Shown piece by piece: positions 7,317-13,949 of a DNA stretch of 13,949 nt (position 1 is the first letter of the stretch; each line of letters starts with the position of its first letter). A model generated the notes under the pieces. The model was not told where the DNA came from. It did not search any database and worked only from the letters and a program-made list of their open reading frames with translations. The DNA lies in contig DARQ01000109.1 of the NCBI GenBank assembly GCA_002503395.1, positions 23,928 through 37,876 of the forward strand. Reading direction: 5' to 3'. This stretch comes from Euryarchaeota archaeon UBA60. Lineage in GTDB: Archaea; Thermoplasmatota; Poseidoniia; Poseidoniales; Poseidoniaceae. The translations under genes were made by a program, and so were the position numbers.

Positions 7317-7802
7317 TTACGGGTCGACAAATTCCACTCCGCCGTGAGCAAGAACAAATTCTCGGCCTAAATCATCGAATGTATCGAGCAGTGCGGTCGA
7401 GAACTTTATCGAAGCAATCTCGGCATCTTCTTCGAGATCGGAGCGAACCCCGGCCAAGGTGCCCGGAGCCGAACCGCAAGCCAGACAGGCGCCGGTCAGA
7501 TCAAGAACCATTTCGAGGCCGTGTGGGCCGTTATCGGCGCTCGCCACGACAATTCCTCCACCATGTCCATCCAGCGCCGCCCGCACCGGGCCTAGCCGCT
7601 CAAATATCGCCGCCACCAGGTCTGGGTCATCGATGCCGTCGGCGGTCAATTTGACCAATGAAAGTGAGCGTAGCCGGATGCGCTCTTTCATCGGCATGGT
7701 TTCGGCGGTGCGCCGTTCCGCCTCATCGCTGACCGAAGCCTGTGCTTCGAGTCGATATCGAGAAACCAGATCATTCTCCTCGACTGGGCTATCCTCGACC
7801 AT
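7317..7802 (-). CDS. NifU-like C-terminal-domain protein, Fe-S cluster scaffold or carrier
   Basis: Predicted cytosolic protein of 161 residues that should hold or pass on an Fe-S cluster. The NifU C-terminal (Nfu) domain covers about 65-140: LGPVRAALDGHGGG (70-83) matches the family's helix and H-G-G-G turn. GACLACGSAPGTL (104-116) supplies the cluster-binding C-x-x-C, Cys106 and Cys109. About 50 hydrophilic residues precede the domain and 20 follow it (ending AHGGVEFVDP); I do not recognise these parts. The ATG at 7802 has no clear ribosome site, so the message may be leaderless or have a very short leader. It is first in the minus-strand block, divergent from sufC across about 100 bases, and followed closely by tgtA. 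The divergent pairing with a full SUF operon supports a role in Fe-S delivery. The domain call is solid; the exact client is unknown. Confidence 0.88.
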   Translation of the reverse strand: MVEDSPVEENDLVSRYRLEAQASVSDEAERRTAETMPMKERIRLRSLSLVKLTADGIDDPDLVAAIFERLGPVRAALDGHGGGIVVASADNGPHGLEMVLDLTGACLACGSAPGTLAGVRSDLEEDAEIASIKFSTALLDTFDDLGREFVLAHGGVEFVDP

Positions 7803-7871
7803 GTAATTGCGTCACATTACCCCTTTTTGAGCCCTCGCCAGCAAGTGATTCAAAAAACATTCATTGATAAG

Positions 7872-7885
7872 GGGTGAGCCCACCC
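7872..7885. repeat. Inverted repeat GGGTG-AGCC-CACCC before sufC
   Basis: Perfect 5-base arms with a 4-base centre, directly abutting the larger inverted repeat at 7886-7902. Short arms could arise by chance, but the direct abutment suggests a composite site or a double hairpin in the sufC leader. Confidence 0.35.
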
Positions 7886-7902
7886 TCGTCCCATAGGGAC
7901 GA
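7886..7902. promoter_or_regulatory. 17-bp inverted repeat, candidate operator of the suf operon
   Basis: TCGTCCC-ATA-GGGACGA has perfect 7-base arms, ending 2 bases before the sufC ATG at 7905. Its centre is about 27 bases after the weak AT box at 7865-7871, where transcription would be expected to start. It matches the repeat at 5074-5090 at the positions CG-nn-CC-ATA-GG-nn-CG. A repressor sensing iron or Fe-S status is an attractive reading, by analogy with suf control in other prokaryotes. An RNA hairpin that masks the sufC start is the alternative. Confidence 0.5.
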
Positions 7903-7904
7903 CC

Positions 7905-8654
7905 ATGGCCGAGGAGTTGTTGAAAATTATTGACCTTGAGGTCAGTGTCGATGGAGTGAAGATACTCAAAGGTTTGTCGTTGCGAATTAAATCCGGCGAA
8001 GTCCATGCCATAATGGGTCGTAACGGCTCGGGTAAGTCTACCTTGGCATTTGTGTTGATGGGCCATCCCGCATATGAGATTACCAAGGGCTCGGTCACCT
8101 TTCGCGGCAAGCCGCTCGAGGAACTGAATGTGTTTGAGCGTGCCCGGGCTGGGATGTTTCTCTCTTTCCAGTACCCGCAGGCCATCCCCGGGGTGCAAGT
8201 CGGTAAATTCCTGCGCAAGTCGGTACAGGCGGTGCGTGGCTCAGCAGCCGGTAGCGCCCGTGAATTCCGAACTGAACTGAATCAGGCGATGGAAAGCCTT
8301 GGGGTCGATCGTAGTTTCCTTTCCCGTTACGTTAACGACGGCTTCAGTGGCGGTGAAAAGAAACGGCTGGAAATTCTTCAGATGCTCTTACTACATCCGC
8401 AACTGGTGATATTGGATGAGACCGATTCGGGCCTGGATATCGATGCTCTTCGTACCGTTGCCGAGGGAATAAATGAGGCCGCAAAAACCGCCGGTTGCCT
8501 GGTGATCACCCACTACCAGCGTCTCCTAGATTACGTGAAGCCTGACTTTGTTCACATCATGCTCGATGGAAAATTGGTTAAGTCCGGTGGAGCAGAACTC
8601 GCCCTTGAGGTCGAACGACAGGGTTATGAGTGGATTGAAGCGGAGGTGGCTTGA
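7905..8654 (+). CDS. sufC: SufC, ATPase of the SUF Fe-S assembly complex
   Basis: Cytosolic ABC-type ATPase that drives SufB-SufC-SufD in building Fe-S clusters; it is not a transporter subunit. The length of 249 residues is normal for SufC. Motifs: Walker [10 protein letters not shown] (38-46), Q-loop [10 protein letters not shown] (88-97, Gln89), signature FSGGEKKR (147-154), Walker B LVILDE (167-172, Glu172) and the SufC-type D-loop ETDSGLD (172-178), switch His203. The combination GEKKR plus [11 protein letters not shown] is diagnostic of SufC over other ABC ATPases. ATG 7905 is the only sensible start and lies just after the 17-bp inverted repeat. The stop overlaps the sufB ATG by one base. 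First gene of a six-gene operon. Confidence 0.97.
   Translation: MAEELLKIIDLEVSVDGVKILKGLSLRIKSGEVHAIMGRNGSGKSTLAFVLMGHPAYEITKGSVTFRGKPLEELNVFERARAGMFLSFQYPQAIPGVQVGKFLRKSVQAVRGSAAGSAREFRTELNQAMESLGVDRSFLSRYVNDGFSGGEKKRLEILQMLLLHPQLVILDETDSGLDIDALRTVAEGINEAAKTAGCLVITHYQRLLDYVKPDFVHIMLDGKLVKSGGAELALEVERQGYEWIEAEVA
8642..8647 (+). promoter_or_regulatory. Ribosome binding site of sufB
   Basis: GGAGGT inside the 3' end of sufC, 6 bases before ATG 8654. It favours ATG 8654 over the TTG at 8651, which would be only 3 bases away. Confidence 0.65.
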
Positions 8655-10063
8655 TGGGCAAGGATGAGGCACGAGACGCGGTCGGCGACTACCGCTATGG
8701 TTTTCACGACCCAGAGAATGCTGTCATCAAATTTGACAAAGGTATTTCCGAGCAGGTGGTAAGGGATATTTCTGCGCTGAAGAATGAGCCCGAGTGGATG
8801 ACCGAAATCCGCGTCAAGGCCTACCACCACTATGTCGAGCGGCCGATGCCCGATTGGGGAAATATGGGGCTGTTGAACTCGATTGATTTCGATGCCGTGA
8901 CCTACTTCCTCAAATCCAGCAGTGGCACCGCCAAGGATTGGGATGATGTGCCAGAGGACATCAAGAATACTTTTGACCGCTTGGGAATCCCCGACGCTGA
9001 GCAGAAGTGGCTAGGTGGAGTTACCGCCCAATACGAATCTGAAGCGGTCTACCACAGTATCCGCGAAGACCTCGAGAAACAAGGTGTTCTATTCTACGAT
9101 ATGGATTCAGGATTGCGTGAACATGAGGATATTGTCAGGGAATATTTCTGCAGTGTGATTCCTTATTCAGATAATAAATTCAGTGCCCTCAACACCGCGG
9201 TATGGTCTGGTGGCTCATTCATCTACGTGCCCAAGGGCGTGCATGTCGAGTTGCCGGTACAAGCATATTTCCGCATCAATTCTGAGAATATGGGGCAGTT
9301 TGAGCGCACCCTCATCATCGCTGATGAGGGTAGTAGCATCCAATATGTCGAAGGTTGTACTGCACCTACTTTCTCTACCGACTCACTGCACTCCGCAGTG
9401 GTCGAACTCATCGCTATGAAAGGCGCAACCATTCGCTACACGACGATACAGAACTGGTCGACCAACGTATACAATCTCGTGACCAAGCGCGGGGTTGCTT
9501 ATGAAAATGCGACCATCGAATGGATCGATGGTAATATCGGCTCCAAACTGACGATGAAATATCCGTCGGTGATTCTCAGGGGGGAGGGTGCCCATGCCGA
9601 GGTTATCTCGGTGGCCTATTCCGGTGAAGGTCAGCATCAGGACGCCGGTTCTAAGGTCATCCATCTGGCCGCGAACACGACCAGCAATGTTCTTTCCAAG
9701 TCGATATCCAAGAATGGTGGTCGCTCATCCTACCGAGGGTTGGTGAAGGTTTCTCCCAAAGCCCACAATTGTAAGATCAACGTGGTCTGCGATGCCCTGT
9801 TGCTCGATGAGAACAGCCGTTCAGACACCTATCCGACCATGGAAGTCGCCAATTCCTCATGTCGAGTTGAACACGAGGCTTCGGTCTCCAAGGTCAGTGG
9901 CGACCAACTGTTCTACCTGATGAGCCGCGGCCACTCCGAGGCCGAGGCGATGGGCATGATAATCAACGGCTTCTTTGAGCCTTTCACCCGTGAACTACCG
10001 ATGGAATATGCCGTTGAACTCAACCGTTTGCTCGAGATTGAGATGGAAGGCGCCATCGGTTGA
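8654..10063 (+). CDS. sufB: SufB, Fe-S cluster assembly scaffold
   Basis: Core scaffold where the nascent Fe-S cluster forms, working with SufC and SufD in the cytosol. It has 469 residues, typical of SufB. The beta-helix core shows the family stretch [20 protein letters not shown] (231-250), then [15 protein letters not shown] (266-280) and [15 protein letters not shown] (302-316). The C-terminal part carries [18 protein letters not shown] (377-394) and [17 protein letters not shown] (405-421). Cys379 and Glu408 are 29 residues apart, matching the spacing I recall for the functional Cys405 and Glu434 of E. coli Suf[12 protein letters not shown] with [13 protein letters not shown] closes the protein, as usual. 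The ATG shares one base with the sufC stop (TGATG). Confidence 0.97.
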   Translation: MGKDEARDAVGDYRYGFHDPENAVIKFDKGISEQVVRDISALKNEPEWMTEIRVKAYHHYVERPMPDWGNMGLLNSIDFDAVTYFLKSSSGTAKDWDDVPEDIKNTFDRLGIPDAEQKWLGGVTAQYESEAVYHSIREDLEKQGVLFYDMDSGLREHEDIVREYFCSVIPYSDNKFSALNTAVWSGGSFIYVPKGVHVELPVQAYFRINSENMGQFERTLIIADEGSSIQYVEGCTAPTFSTDSLHSAVVELIAMKGATIRYTTIQNWSTNVYNLVTKRGVAYENATIEWIDGNIGSKLTMKYPSVILRGEGAHAEVISVAYSGEGQHQDAGSKVIHLAANTTSNVLSKSISKNGGRSSYRGLVKVSPKAHNCKINVVCDALLLDENSRSDTYPTMEVANSSCRVEHEASVSKVSGDQLFYLMSRGHSEAEAMGMIINGFFEPFTRELPMEYAVELNRLLEIEMEGAIG

Positions 10064-10074
10064 ATCCGCAATTG

Positions 10075-10080
10075 GGTGAT
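10075..10080 (+). promoter_or_regulatory. Ribosome binding site of sufD
   Basis: GGTGAT can pair with the ATCACC at the 3' end of 16S rRNA and ends 3 bases before ATG 10084. It chooses this start over the TTG at 10060, which overlaps sufB. Confidence 0.5.
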
Positions 10081-10083
10081 ACG

Positions 10084-11202
10084 ATGGAAAAAGCACTAGA
10101 GCACTATCGCTCCCTGCCGCAGCCGAAACGCTCCGAGCATCTATGGCGTTACTCAGCCTGGCGACGCTTGCATCCTACAGGTAAGGTCGAAGAGGTACCG
10201 AAGGCGGTGTCGGCCAAGGTAGTTTTGACAAATCTCGATGGCAGCGCCGTCGATTCGGCTATCGAGTTGCGCCCAGCCCGAGGCGAAGAGCGGCGCCGGC
10301 TCAGCGCCACCTTGGCCGAGGATAATGTCGCGGCGAGTTTCTGTCGGGCACTCTGTGGTGACGAATCACTGTTACTGTCGATTCCGAACTCATATGTCGG
10401 CGAGCAGCCTTTGTCGCTCGACATCACTGCCTCCGGACATATTTCAAGTCTGTATCTGCTATTCGATATCGGCACCAATGCCGAGGTCGAATTGGCGATT
10501 TCGATACGCGGTGAGGCCGGCTGGTTCGGATTATTACGAGAGGGCAACATCGGCGAGAACTCGAAGTTGACCGAATTCGTTCACAACCGTTTGGATCACA
10601 CCTCGACACTGCTTCGCTGTGAAGGAATAGAACTACAGCGAGATGCGAGATTACTAACCGCTACCCTTTCATCTGGTGCGGACAAGAGCAAGTCCGACCT
10701 ACGCTATTCATTGACTGGAATGGGTGCTGACCTCGGAGTTTTCATCGCTGTCCATGGCCAAGGAAAACGCCATGACGACCATCACATCGAAATCGAGCAC
10801 AAGGTCGGCAATAACCGCAGTCAGGTCGAGATGCACGCCGCCTGTGATGATAACAGCCGCAGTGTCGGCACCGGCCGATTATTAATCGCTGAATCAGCAC
10901 AAGGTGCAGATGCCGGACAGGTCTTTCGCAATCTGTTGCTATCCGATAAGGCCAAGGCCGACGTCATCCCTGAACTCGAGGTTCTAGCCGACGATGTCAG
11001 CGCCAATCACGGTGCTGCCTCAGCGCCACTCGACCCCGAACAGGTATTCTATCTAGAGAGCCGTGGCCTCGATAAAAATGAATCCAGAGATATCATCGTC
11101 GAGGGTTTTCTGATGGATGCTTTCAAGGATTTCAAATCGCCGGCCCTAATCGACCGTCTGCGTACCCTACTCCTCGTCCACCTGGACTGCGACCTGATTT
11201 GA
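10084..11202 (+). CDS. sufD: SufD, SufB paralogue of the Fe-S assembly complex
   Basis: Partner of SufB in the SUF scaffold, thought to help bring in iron. It has 372 residues from ATG 10084 (380 if TTG 10060 is used). The N-terminal part has HLWRYSAWRRL (19-29), the family's E-x-W-R-Y-T-like motif. The beta-helix core includes RLLIAESAQGADAGQVFRNL (265-284). The C-terminal hallmark reads PELEVLADDVSANHGAASAP (296-315), followed by EQVFYLESRGLDKNESRDII. His309 lies in the same place as the His reported as essential in E. coli SufD. The usual Cys before it (K-C-S-H-G-A-T) is absent here (V-S-A-N-H-G-A-A), a variation I would expect to be tolerated. The N-terminal half is divergent. It lies 20 bases after sufB. 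Confidence 0.93.
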   Translation: MEKALEHYRSLPQPKRSEHLWRYSAWRRLHPTGKVEEVPKAVSAKVVLTNLDGSAVDSAIELRPARGEERRRLSATLAEDNVAASFCRALCGDESLLLSIPNSYVGEQPLSLDITASGHISSLYLLFDIGTNAEVELAISIRGEAGWFGLLREGNIGENSKLTEFVHNRLDHTSTLLRCEGIELQRDARLLTATLSSGADKSKSDLRYSLTGMGADLGVFIAVHGQGKRHDDHHIEIEHKVGNNRSQVEMHAACDDNSRSVGTGRLLIAESAQGADAGQVFRNLLLSDKAKADVIPELEVLADDVSANHGAASAPLDPEQVFYLESRGLDKNESRDIIVEGFLMDAFKDFKSPALIDRLRTLLLVHLDCDLI

Positions 11203-11210
11203 GGGGGGGG
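11203..11210 (+). repeat. G8 homopolymer between sufD and sufS
   Basis: Eight G directly after the sufD stop, ending 9 bases before the sufS ATG. It probably doubles as a ribosome binding site (GAGGGGG), and its length may be unstable. Being non-coding, a length change would alter sufS translation and not its frame. Confidence 0.5.
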
Positions 11211-11219
11211 TATATTCAC

Positions 11220-12443
11220 ATGACTTTCACACCCGAGCAGGCGCGCCGAGACATCCCTATATTGAATCGGGTATTGCCAAATGGTCGTAATCTGGTCTAT
11301 CTCGATAATGCCGCGACGACGCAGAAACCACAGCAGGTCATCAGCGCCATTTCAAATTATTATGAGACGACGAATAGCAATGTCCATCGCGCCGTTCACA
11401 CCTTGGCCGGCGAGGCAACCGATGCTTACGAAGGGGCACGCAGCAAAATTGCTGAGTGGTTCGGCATCGGCGATGGCTACCTTATCTTCACCGCCGGGAC
11501 GACCGAGGCGATTAACCTCGCAGCCTATGCCTGGGGGCGGCACAATCTGGTCGCCGGCGATGTGGTCGTCCTGACCGAGATGGAACACCATTCCGACATC
11601 GTGCCGTGGCAGATGTTGGCGCAGGAACGCGAAATCGAAATCCGTTGGGTGCCTTTGCAGGTTGAAACCTCAAGCCTCGACATGGAGGTCTTTGCCGCCT
11701 CGATGGAGGGGGCGAAACTGGTCGGTTGCATTCATACCTCAAATGTTCTAGGGGTGAGAAATCCGGTCGAAGAAGTGATTCGTCTCGCCCATTCCGCCGG
11801 CGCTCGAGTCATCTTGGATGCGGCGCAGGCGGCACCGCACGACCGCCTCAACATCGCAGAATCAGGTGCCGATATGGTCGCGGTATCGGCGCATAAGATG
11901 TGCGGACCAACCGGCATCGGCGCGTTGATGGTGAATGCCGAGACCTTTGCTGAAATGCAACCATTCATCGGTGGCGGCGATATGATTCGCGAAGTATTCC
12001 TCGACCACTCGACCTATCAGGAAGGAGTTCATCGCTTTGAGGCCGGTACGCCGAAGATTGCTGAGGCAATAGGCTGGGGGGCGGCAATCGATTGGTTGGC
12101 GCAGTGGGATATCGCTGAAATTCATTCTCATGCTCTCGGCTTGGCGCGCCACACCGCTGCAGGACTGAGGGAAATTGAGGGTATGCGAGTATTTGGCGAT
12201 CATGGCGACGGTGATGGCGCTGTCGTCTCTTTCATCCACGATAAATTGCACTCCGAAGATATGGCACACATGCTCGATGCCCATGGAATCGCGGTTCGTA
12301 CCGGTCATCATTGTGCCCAACCACTATTGCGCAAACTGGGCCTTACCAGCACCAATCGAGTTTCGTTCTATCTCTACAATACGATGGCTGAAGCGGATTT
12401 CTTCTTAGCCACGGTCAGGGATTTGGTGGCGAGGTTTACCTGA
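11220..12443 (+). CDS. sufS: SufS, group II cysteine desulfurase
   Basis: PLP enzyme that converts cysteine to alanine and a protein-bound persulfide, supplying sulfur for the SUF scaffold. It has 407 residues from ATG 11220; a TTG at 11199 would overlap the sufD stop and is less likely. PLP-lysine Lys226 lies in VSAHKMCGPTGIGA (222-235), and the cofactor-stacking His is in TEMEHHSD (119-126). ILDAAQAAPH (198-207) holds the cofactor Asp200 and Gln203. The catalytic Cys365 is in RTGHHCAQPLL (360-370), the short group II loop typical of SufS, not IscS. In FTAGTTEAINL (90-100) an Ala replaces the more common Arg. It is placed between sufD and its sulfur acceptor sufE, as in bacterial suf operons. 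Confidence 0.96.
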   Translation: MTFTPEQARRDIPILNRVLPNGRNLVYLDNAATTQKPQQVISAISNYYETTNSNVHRAVHTLAGEATDAYEGARSKIAEWFGIGDGYLIFTAGTTEAINLAAYAWGRHNLVAGDVVVLTEMEHHSDIVPWQMLAQEREIEIRWVPLQVETSSLDMEVFAASMEGAKLVGCIHTSNVLGVRNPVEEVIRLAHSAGARVILDAAQAAPHDRLNIAESGADMVAVSAHKMCGPTGIGALMVNAETFAEMQPFIGGGDMIREVFLDHSTYQEGVHRFEAGTPKIAEAIGWGAAIDWLAQWDIAEIHSHALGLARHTAAGLREIEGMRVFGDHGDGDGAVVSFIHDKLHSEDMAHMLDAHGIAVRTGHHCAQPLLRKLGLTSTNRVSFYLYNTMAEADFFLATVRDLVARFT

Positions 12444-12448
12444 GGTGA
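12442..12448 (+). promoter_or_regulatory. Ribosome binding site of sufE
   Basis: GAGGTGA overlaps the sufS stop codon and lies 6 bases before ATG 12455. It supports this start over the TTG at 12452. Confidence 0.6.
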
Positions 12449-12454
12449 AAGTTG

Positions 12455-12883
12455 ATGTATGAGGCGGGTTCATGGCCGATTCGGCTACAACAGATTATCG
12501 ATGAGTTCAGCGGGGTCGATGATTCGATGGAGAGAATAGAGATGCTATTTGAATATGCTCGGGAAATCGATGAATTACCGATGTCCGAGTGGTGCGATGA
12601 TACCAAGGTACACGGTTGTCAATCCGAAGCGCATGTACTACCAATGCAGAACGATGATGGTACTTTTCATCTAATGGGTGCTTCGGATGCAAAATTAGTT
12701 CAAGGATTGATGGCGATCACCGCCATCGCTCTCGAGGGTCTGGCACCGAGCGAGGTGGCGATATTTTCCTCCGACTACGCCAGCGAGATGGGGCTGATGA
12801 ATGCGCTGACTCCAAGTAGGGCGAATGGATTCCGTAATATGTTCCGTAAGGTTGTGCAGGCGGCACAGGAAATGGGGGAATAA
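12455..12883 (+). CDS. sufE: SufE, sulfur-relay protein for SufS
   Basis: Takes the persulfide from SufS and hands the sulfur to SufB; cytosolic. It has 142 residues, the usual SufE size. The catalytic Cys55 lies in KVHGCQSEAHV (51-61), matching the family V-x-G-C-Q-S motif. The N-terminal helices (RLQQIIDEFSGVDDSMERIEML) and the later GLMAITAIALEGLAPSEV (84-101), which corresponds to the family's G-L-x-A-L-L-x2-x-x-G-x-T-P-x-x-I stretch, support the call. The LTPSRANGFRNMF segment (118-130) matches the family's L-S-P-S-R-x-N-G end. Placed directly after sufS, as expected for a two-part desulfurase. SufE is widespread in bacteria but patchy in archaea, hinting at past transfer of this operon. 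Confidence 0.94.
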   Translation: MYEAGSWPIRLQQIIDEFSGVDDSMERIEMLFEYAREIDELPMSEWCDDTKVHGCQSEAHVLPMQNDDGTFHLMGASDAKLVQGLMAITAIALEGLAPSEVAIFSSDYASEMGLMNALTPSRANGFRNMFRKVVQAAQEMGE

Positions 12884-12887
12884 CCAG

Positions 12888-13202
12888 ATGTCTGACGAAA
12901 AAGTGGTGCGACAAGCCTTGGATTCAGTTGTCGACCCCGAACTGGACTTATCGATAATTGACCTCGGTCTTGTCTATGCGGTCCGCTTTGAGGAGCGTGA
13001 GGGAGATTGCCACTGTGAGATTGACCTCACCTTGACCTCTCCCGGTTGCCCTGCCGCACCCGAAATCATGGCCGCAACCCATCGTGCCGCATTGTCGTGC
13101 GATGAAGTCGACAGCGTCCACGTCAATCTGGTCTGGAGTCCGCGTTGGGATCCAAAAATCCACGCCAGCGAAGATGCCCGAATGGATATGGGAATCTGGT
13201 GA
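12888..13202 (+). CDS. sufT: SufT, DUF59/MIP18-family Fe-S maturation factor
   Basis: Small cytosolic protein of 104 residues thought to help finish or deliver Fe-S clusters to target proteins. The MIP18/DUF59 fold shows SVVDPELDLSIIDLGLVY (13-30), the family's D-P-E-x3-x-I-x-D-L-G-L-V-Y motif. LTLTSPGCPAAPEIM (47-61) carries the conserved Cys54, and VNLVWSPRWDPKIHASEDAR (79-98) the W-x-P motif near the end. ATG 12888 is 4 bases after the sufE stop with a G-rich site about 9 bases upstream. An in-frame upstream extension to 12825 would run through the end of sufE and is rejected. Its place at the end of a suf operon supports the SufT name over the phenylacetate-pathway PaaD relatives. Confidence 0.9.
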   Translation: MSDEKVVRQALDSVVDPELDLSIIDLGLVYAVRFEEREGDCHCEIDLTLTSPGCPAAPEIMAATHRAALSCDEVDSVHVNLVWSPRWDPKIHASEDARMDMGIW

Positions 13203-13238
13203 ACGACCAAGCGGGCAAGGAATAGAGCGATATTCTCA

Positions 13239-13259
13239 AGGGCAGGCCATCCCTGCTCT
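13239..13259 (+). repeat. Stem-loop before the last gene
   Basis: AGGGCAGG and CCTGCTCT can form an 8-base stem with one G-U pair around a 5-base loop, 5 bases before ATG 13265. There is no T run, so it does not look like a terminator. It may shape the leader of the next gene. The 62-base gap (13203-13264) also has a weak AT box, GATATTC, near 13229-13235. Confidence 0.35.
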
Positions 13260-13264
13260 ATGCT

Positions 13265-13949
13265 ATGAGCCGTGCCTCATTATTGGCAATCTTCTCTGCT
13301 GCTCTGGTATTCTCGGTGATTCCGAGTGGAATAATCTCCACCGCAATGGCGGAACTCTCGGTAGAAACTCAGAGCCATGGCGAGGGTGATTGGTTCACCT
13401 ATGATGGCTACGGCCTATCTCTAGCCAATTCGATGGCCAAGATTTACAATTCCAATAATTCCCCTGACTTTGTTGGTTGGACTCTGGGCCACGATGAACC
13501 TCTGCGCATCGATGTCATCGGGCGCGGCACCTGTGATTTCGGTGACTGGGCCGGATCCTGTATGCGCAGTCAAGCCTTGCATACACTCAATATCACCTTG
13601 CAATGGACGACCAATGCAACCCCGTATGACGATGATAAGATGACTCTCAACATCTCGACCACAATTCAGCACGAGGAACCGCTAGCGACCAGCGCATGGG
13701 AGAGGGAAATTAGGACGATTTCCATTTCAGCATGGTTCTTGGGTGATGACGAACTCAATCTGGTCGAGACCGAGACCTCTACCCTTTCCACCACCCATGC
13801 CAGCGCTGAGCGTCCGCAGATATTGTCCCTTGGCGATACCTGGCAAGTTACTTTGGAGATTCAAAAGATAGACTCCATTCGCCAGCGAATCAACCGCGGG
13901 ATGTGGAATGAAACCACTTCAAGTTTCAATGAATCGCGCCAGATACTCT
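13265..13949 (+). CDS. Secreted sequon-rich protein of unknown function (3'-partial)
   Basis: An open frame of 228 codons from ATG 13265 that runs off the right edge. The first 29 residues look like a signal peptide: a short basic start (MSR), a hydrophobic core LLAIFSAALVFSVIP, and a likely cut after A-M-A (27-29). The mature part is Ser/Thr/Asn-rich and polar with alternating beta-like stretches. It has six N-glycosylation sequons (N64-N-S, N109-I-T, N117-A-T, N129-I-S, N215-E-T, N222-E-S) and two close cysteines (90 and 99) that may form a disulfide. I do not recognise a family. No membrane anchor is seen in the part present. It lies 62 bases after sufT on the same strand and may have its own promoter. 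Nothing visible links it to Fe-S assembly. An antisense frame at 13421-13672 is treated as a shadow. Confidence 0.75.
   Translation, partial: MSRASLLAIFSAALVFSVIPSGIISTAMAELSVETQSHGEGDWFTYDGYGLSLANSMAKIYNSNNSPDFVGWTLGHDEPLRIDVIGRGTCDFGDWAGSCMRSQALHTLNITLQWTTNATPYDDDKMTLNISTTIQHEEPLATSAWEREIRTISISAWFLGDDELNLVETETSTLSTTHASAERPQILSLGDTWQVTLEIQKIDSIRQRINRGMWNETTSSFNESRQIL

Larger units (their letters stand above)
7803..7904. promoter_or_regulatory. Divergent control region between the nifU-like gene and sufC
   Basis: This 102-base gap must drive both blocks. Next to the nifU-like start is a short inverted repeat GTAAT-N8-ATTAC (7803-7820). The middle is AT-rich (about 7848-7870), with TTGATAAG near 7865-7871 as a weak TATA candidate for sufC. 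Next to sufC come two abutting inverted repeats: GGGTG-AGCC-CACCC (7872-7885) and a 17-bp one at 7886-7902. The heptamer TGAGCCC occurs twice (7828-7834, 7875-7881). No strong archaeal TATA box can be named on either strand. That the region is a promoter follows from the divergent layout; individual elements are tentative. Confidence 0.6.

Noticed and set aside
7803..7820. Inverted repeat GTAAT-N8-ATTAC next to the nifU-like start as a separate operator
   Set aside because: Five-base arms with an 8-base gap are likely by chance, so it is only mentioned as part of the divergent region.
7812..8218. Two overlapping minus-strand frames reaching into the divergent region
   Set aside because: They cover the Walker A region of sufC in antisense and would occupy the shared promoter; no conserved motif is seen.
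10149..10550. Minus-strand open frame of 133 codons inside sufD
   Set aside because: Ser/Arg-rich shadow of sufD with no start signal of its own.
11862..12320. Minus-strand open frame of 152 codons inside sufS
   Set aside because: It is antisense to the conserved PLP-lysine region of SufS, and the protein has no family features.
13239..13259. Stem-loop after sufT as a transcription terminator
   Set aside because: There is no following T run, and archaeal termination generally depends on T-rich stretches rather than a hairpin.

Overview
The window looks like chromosomal DNA from an archaeon. The strongest sign is a TgtA-type archaeosine tRNA-guanine transglycosylase with a C-terminal PUA domain. 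Supporting signs are archaeal-style ATP-binding and SUF proteins, Shine-Dalgarno sites of the GGAGG/GAGGTG/GGTGAT type, and Asp-rich calcium-loop repeats in a membrane protein. My best guess is a marine Thermoplasmatota lineage (Marine Group II, Ca. Poseidoniia, or a relative). That placement rests on protein style and gene content, not on a search. Coding density is very high, and neighbouring genes often overlap by 1 to 4 bases.

Two divergent gene blocks share a roughly 100-bp control region at 7803-7904. The minus-strand block (7802 down to 1) reads: NifU-like Fe-S scaffold, tgtA, then ATPase, permease, ATPase, permease of ABC-2 type, then a Trp-rich protein (possibly lipocalin/AttH-like) cut by the left edge. 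The four ABC genes overlap stop-to-start and may form one heteromeric transporter. The second permease carries a large outside loop with a thrombospondin-3/EF-hand-like Asp repeat.

The plus-strand block (7905 to 13202) is a complete SUF iron-sulfur cluster operon: sufC, sufB, sufD, sufS, sufE and sufT (DUF59/MIP18 family). SufS takes sulfur from cysteine, SufE relays it, the SufB-SufC-SufD complex builds the cluster using ATP, and SufT and the divergent NifU-like protein probably help with maturation or delivery. After it comes the start of a secreted, sequon-rich protein of unknown function, cut by the right edge.

The observations most worth a second look are these. (1) Two 17-bp inverted repeats share the plan CG-nn-CC-ATA-GG-nn-CG. 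One lies directly before sufC and the other directly before the first ABC gene, and each is centred about 26 bp downstream of an AT-rich box. (2) The TgtA keeps its catalytic aspartates but appears to have lost all four zinc ligands of the family. (3) An ABC-2 permease carries a calcium-loop ectodomain. I see no CRISPR array, transposon, tRNA or rRNA. Most of the window is recognisable core metabolism, and I do not claim a wholly new system.
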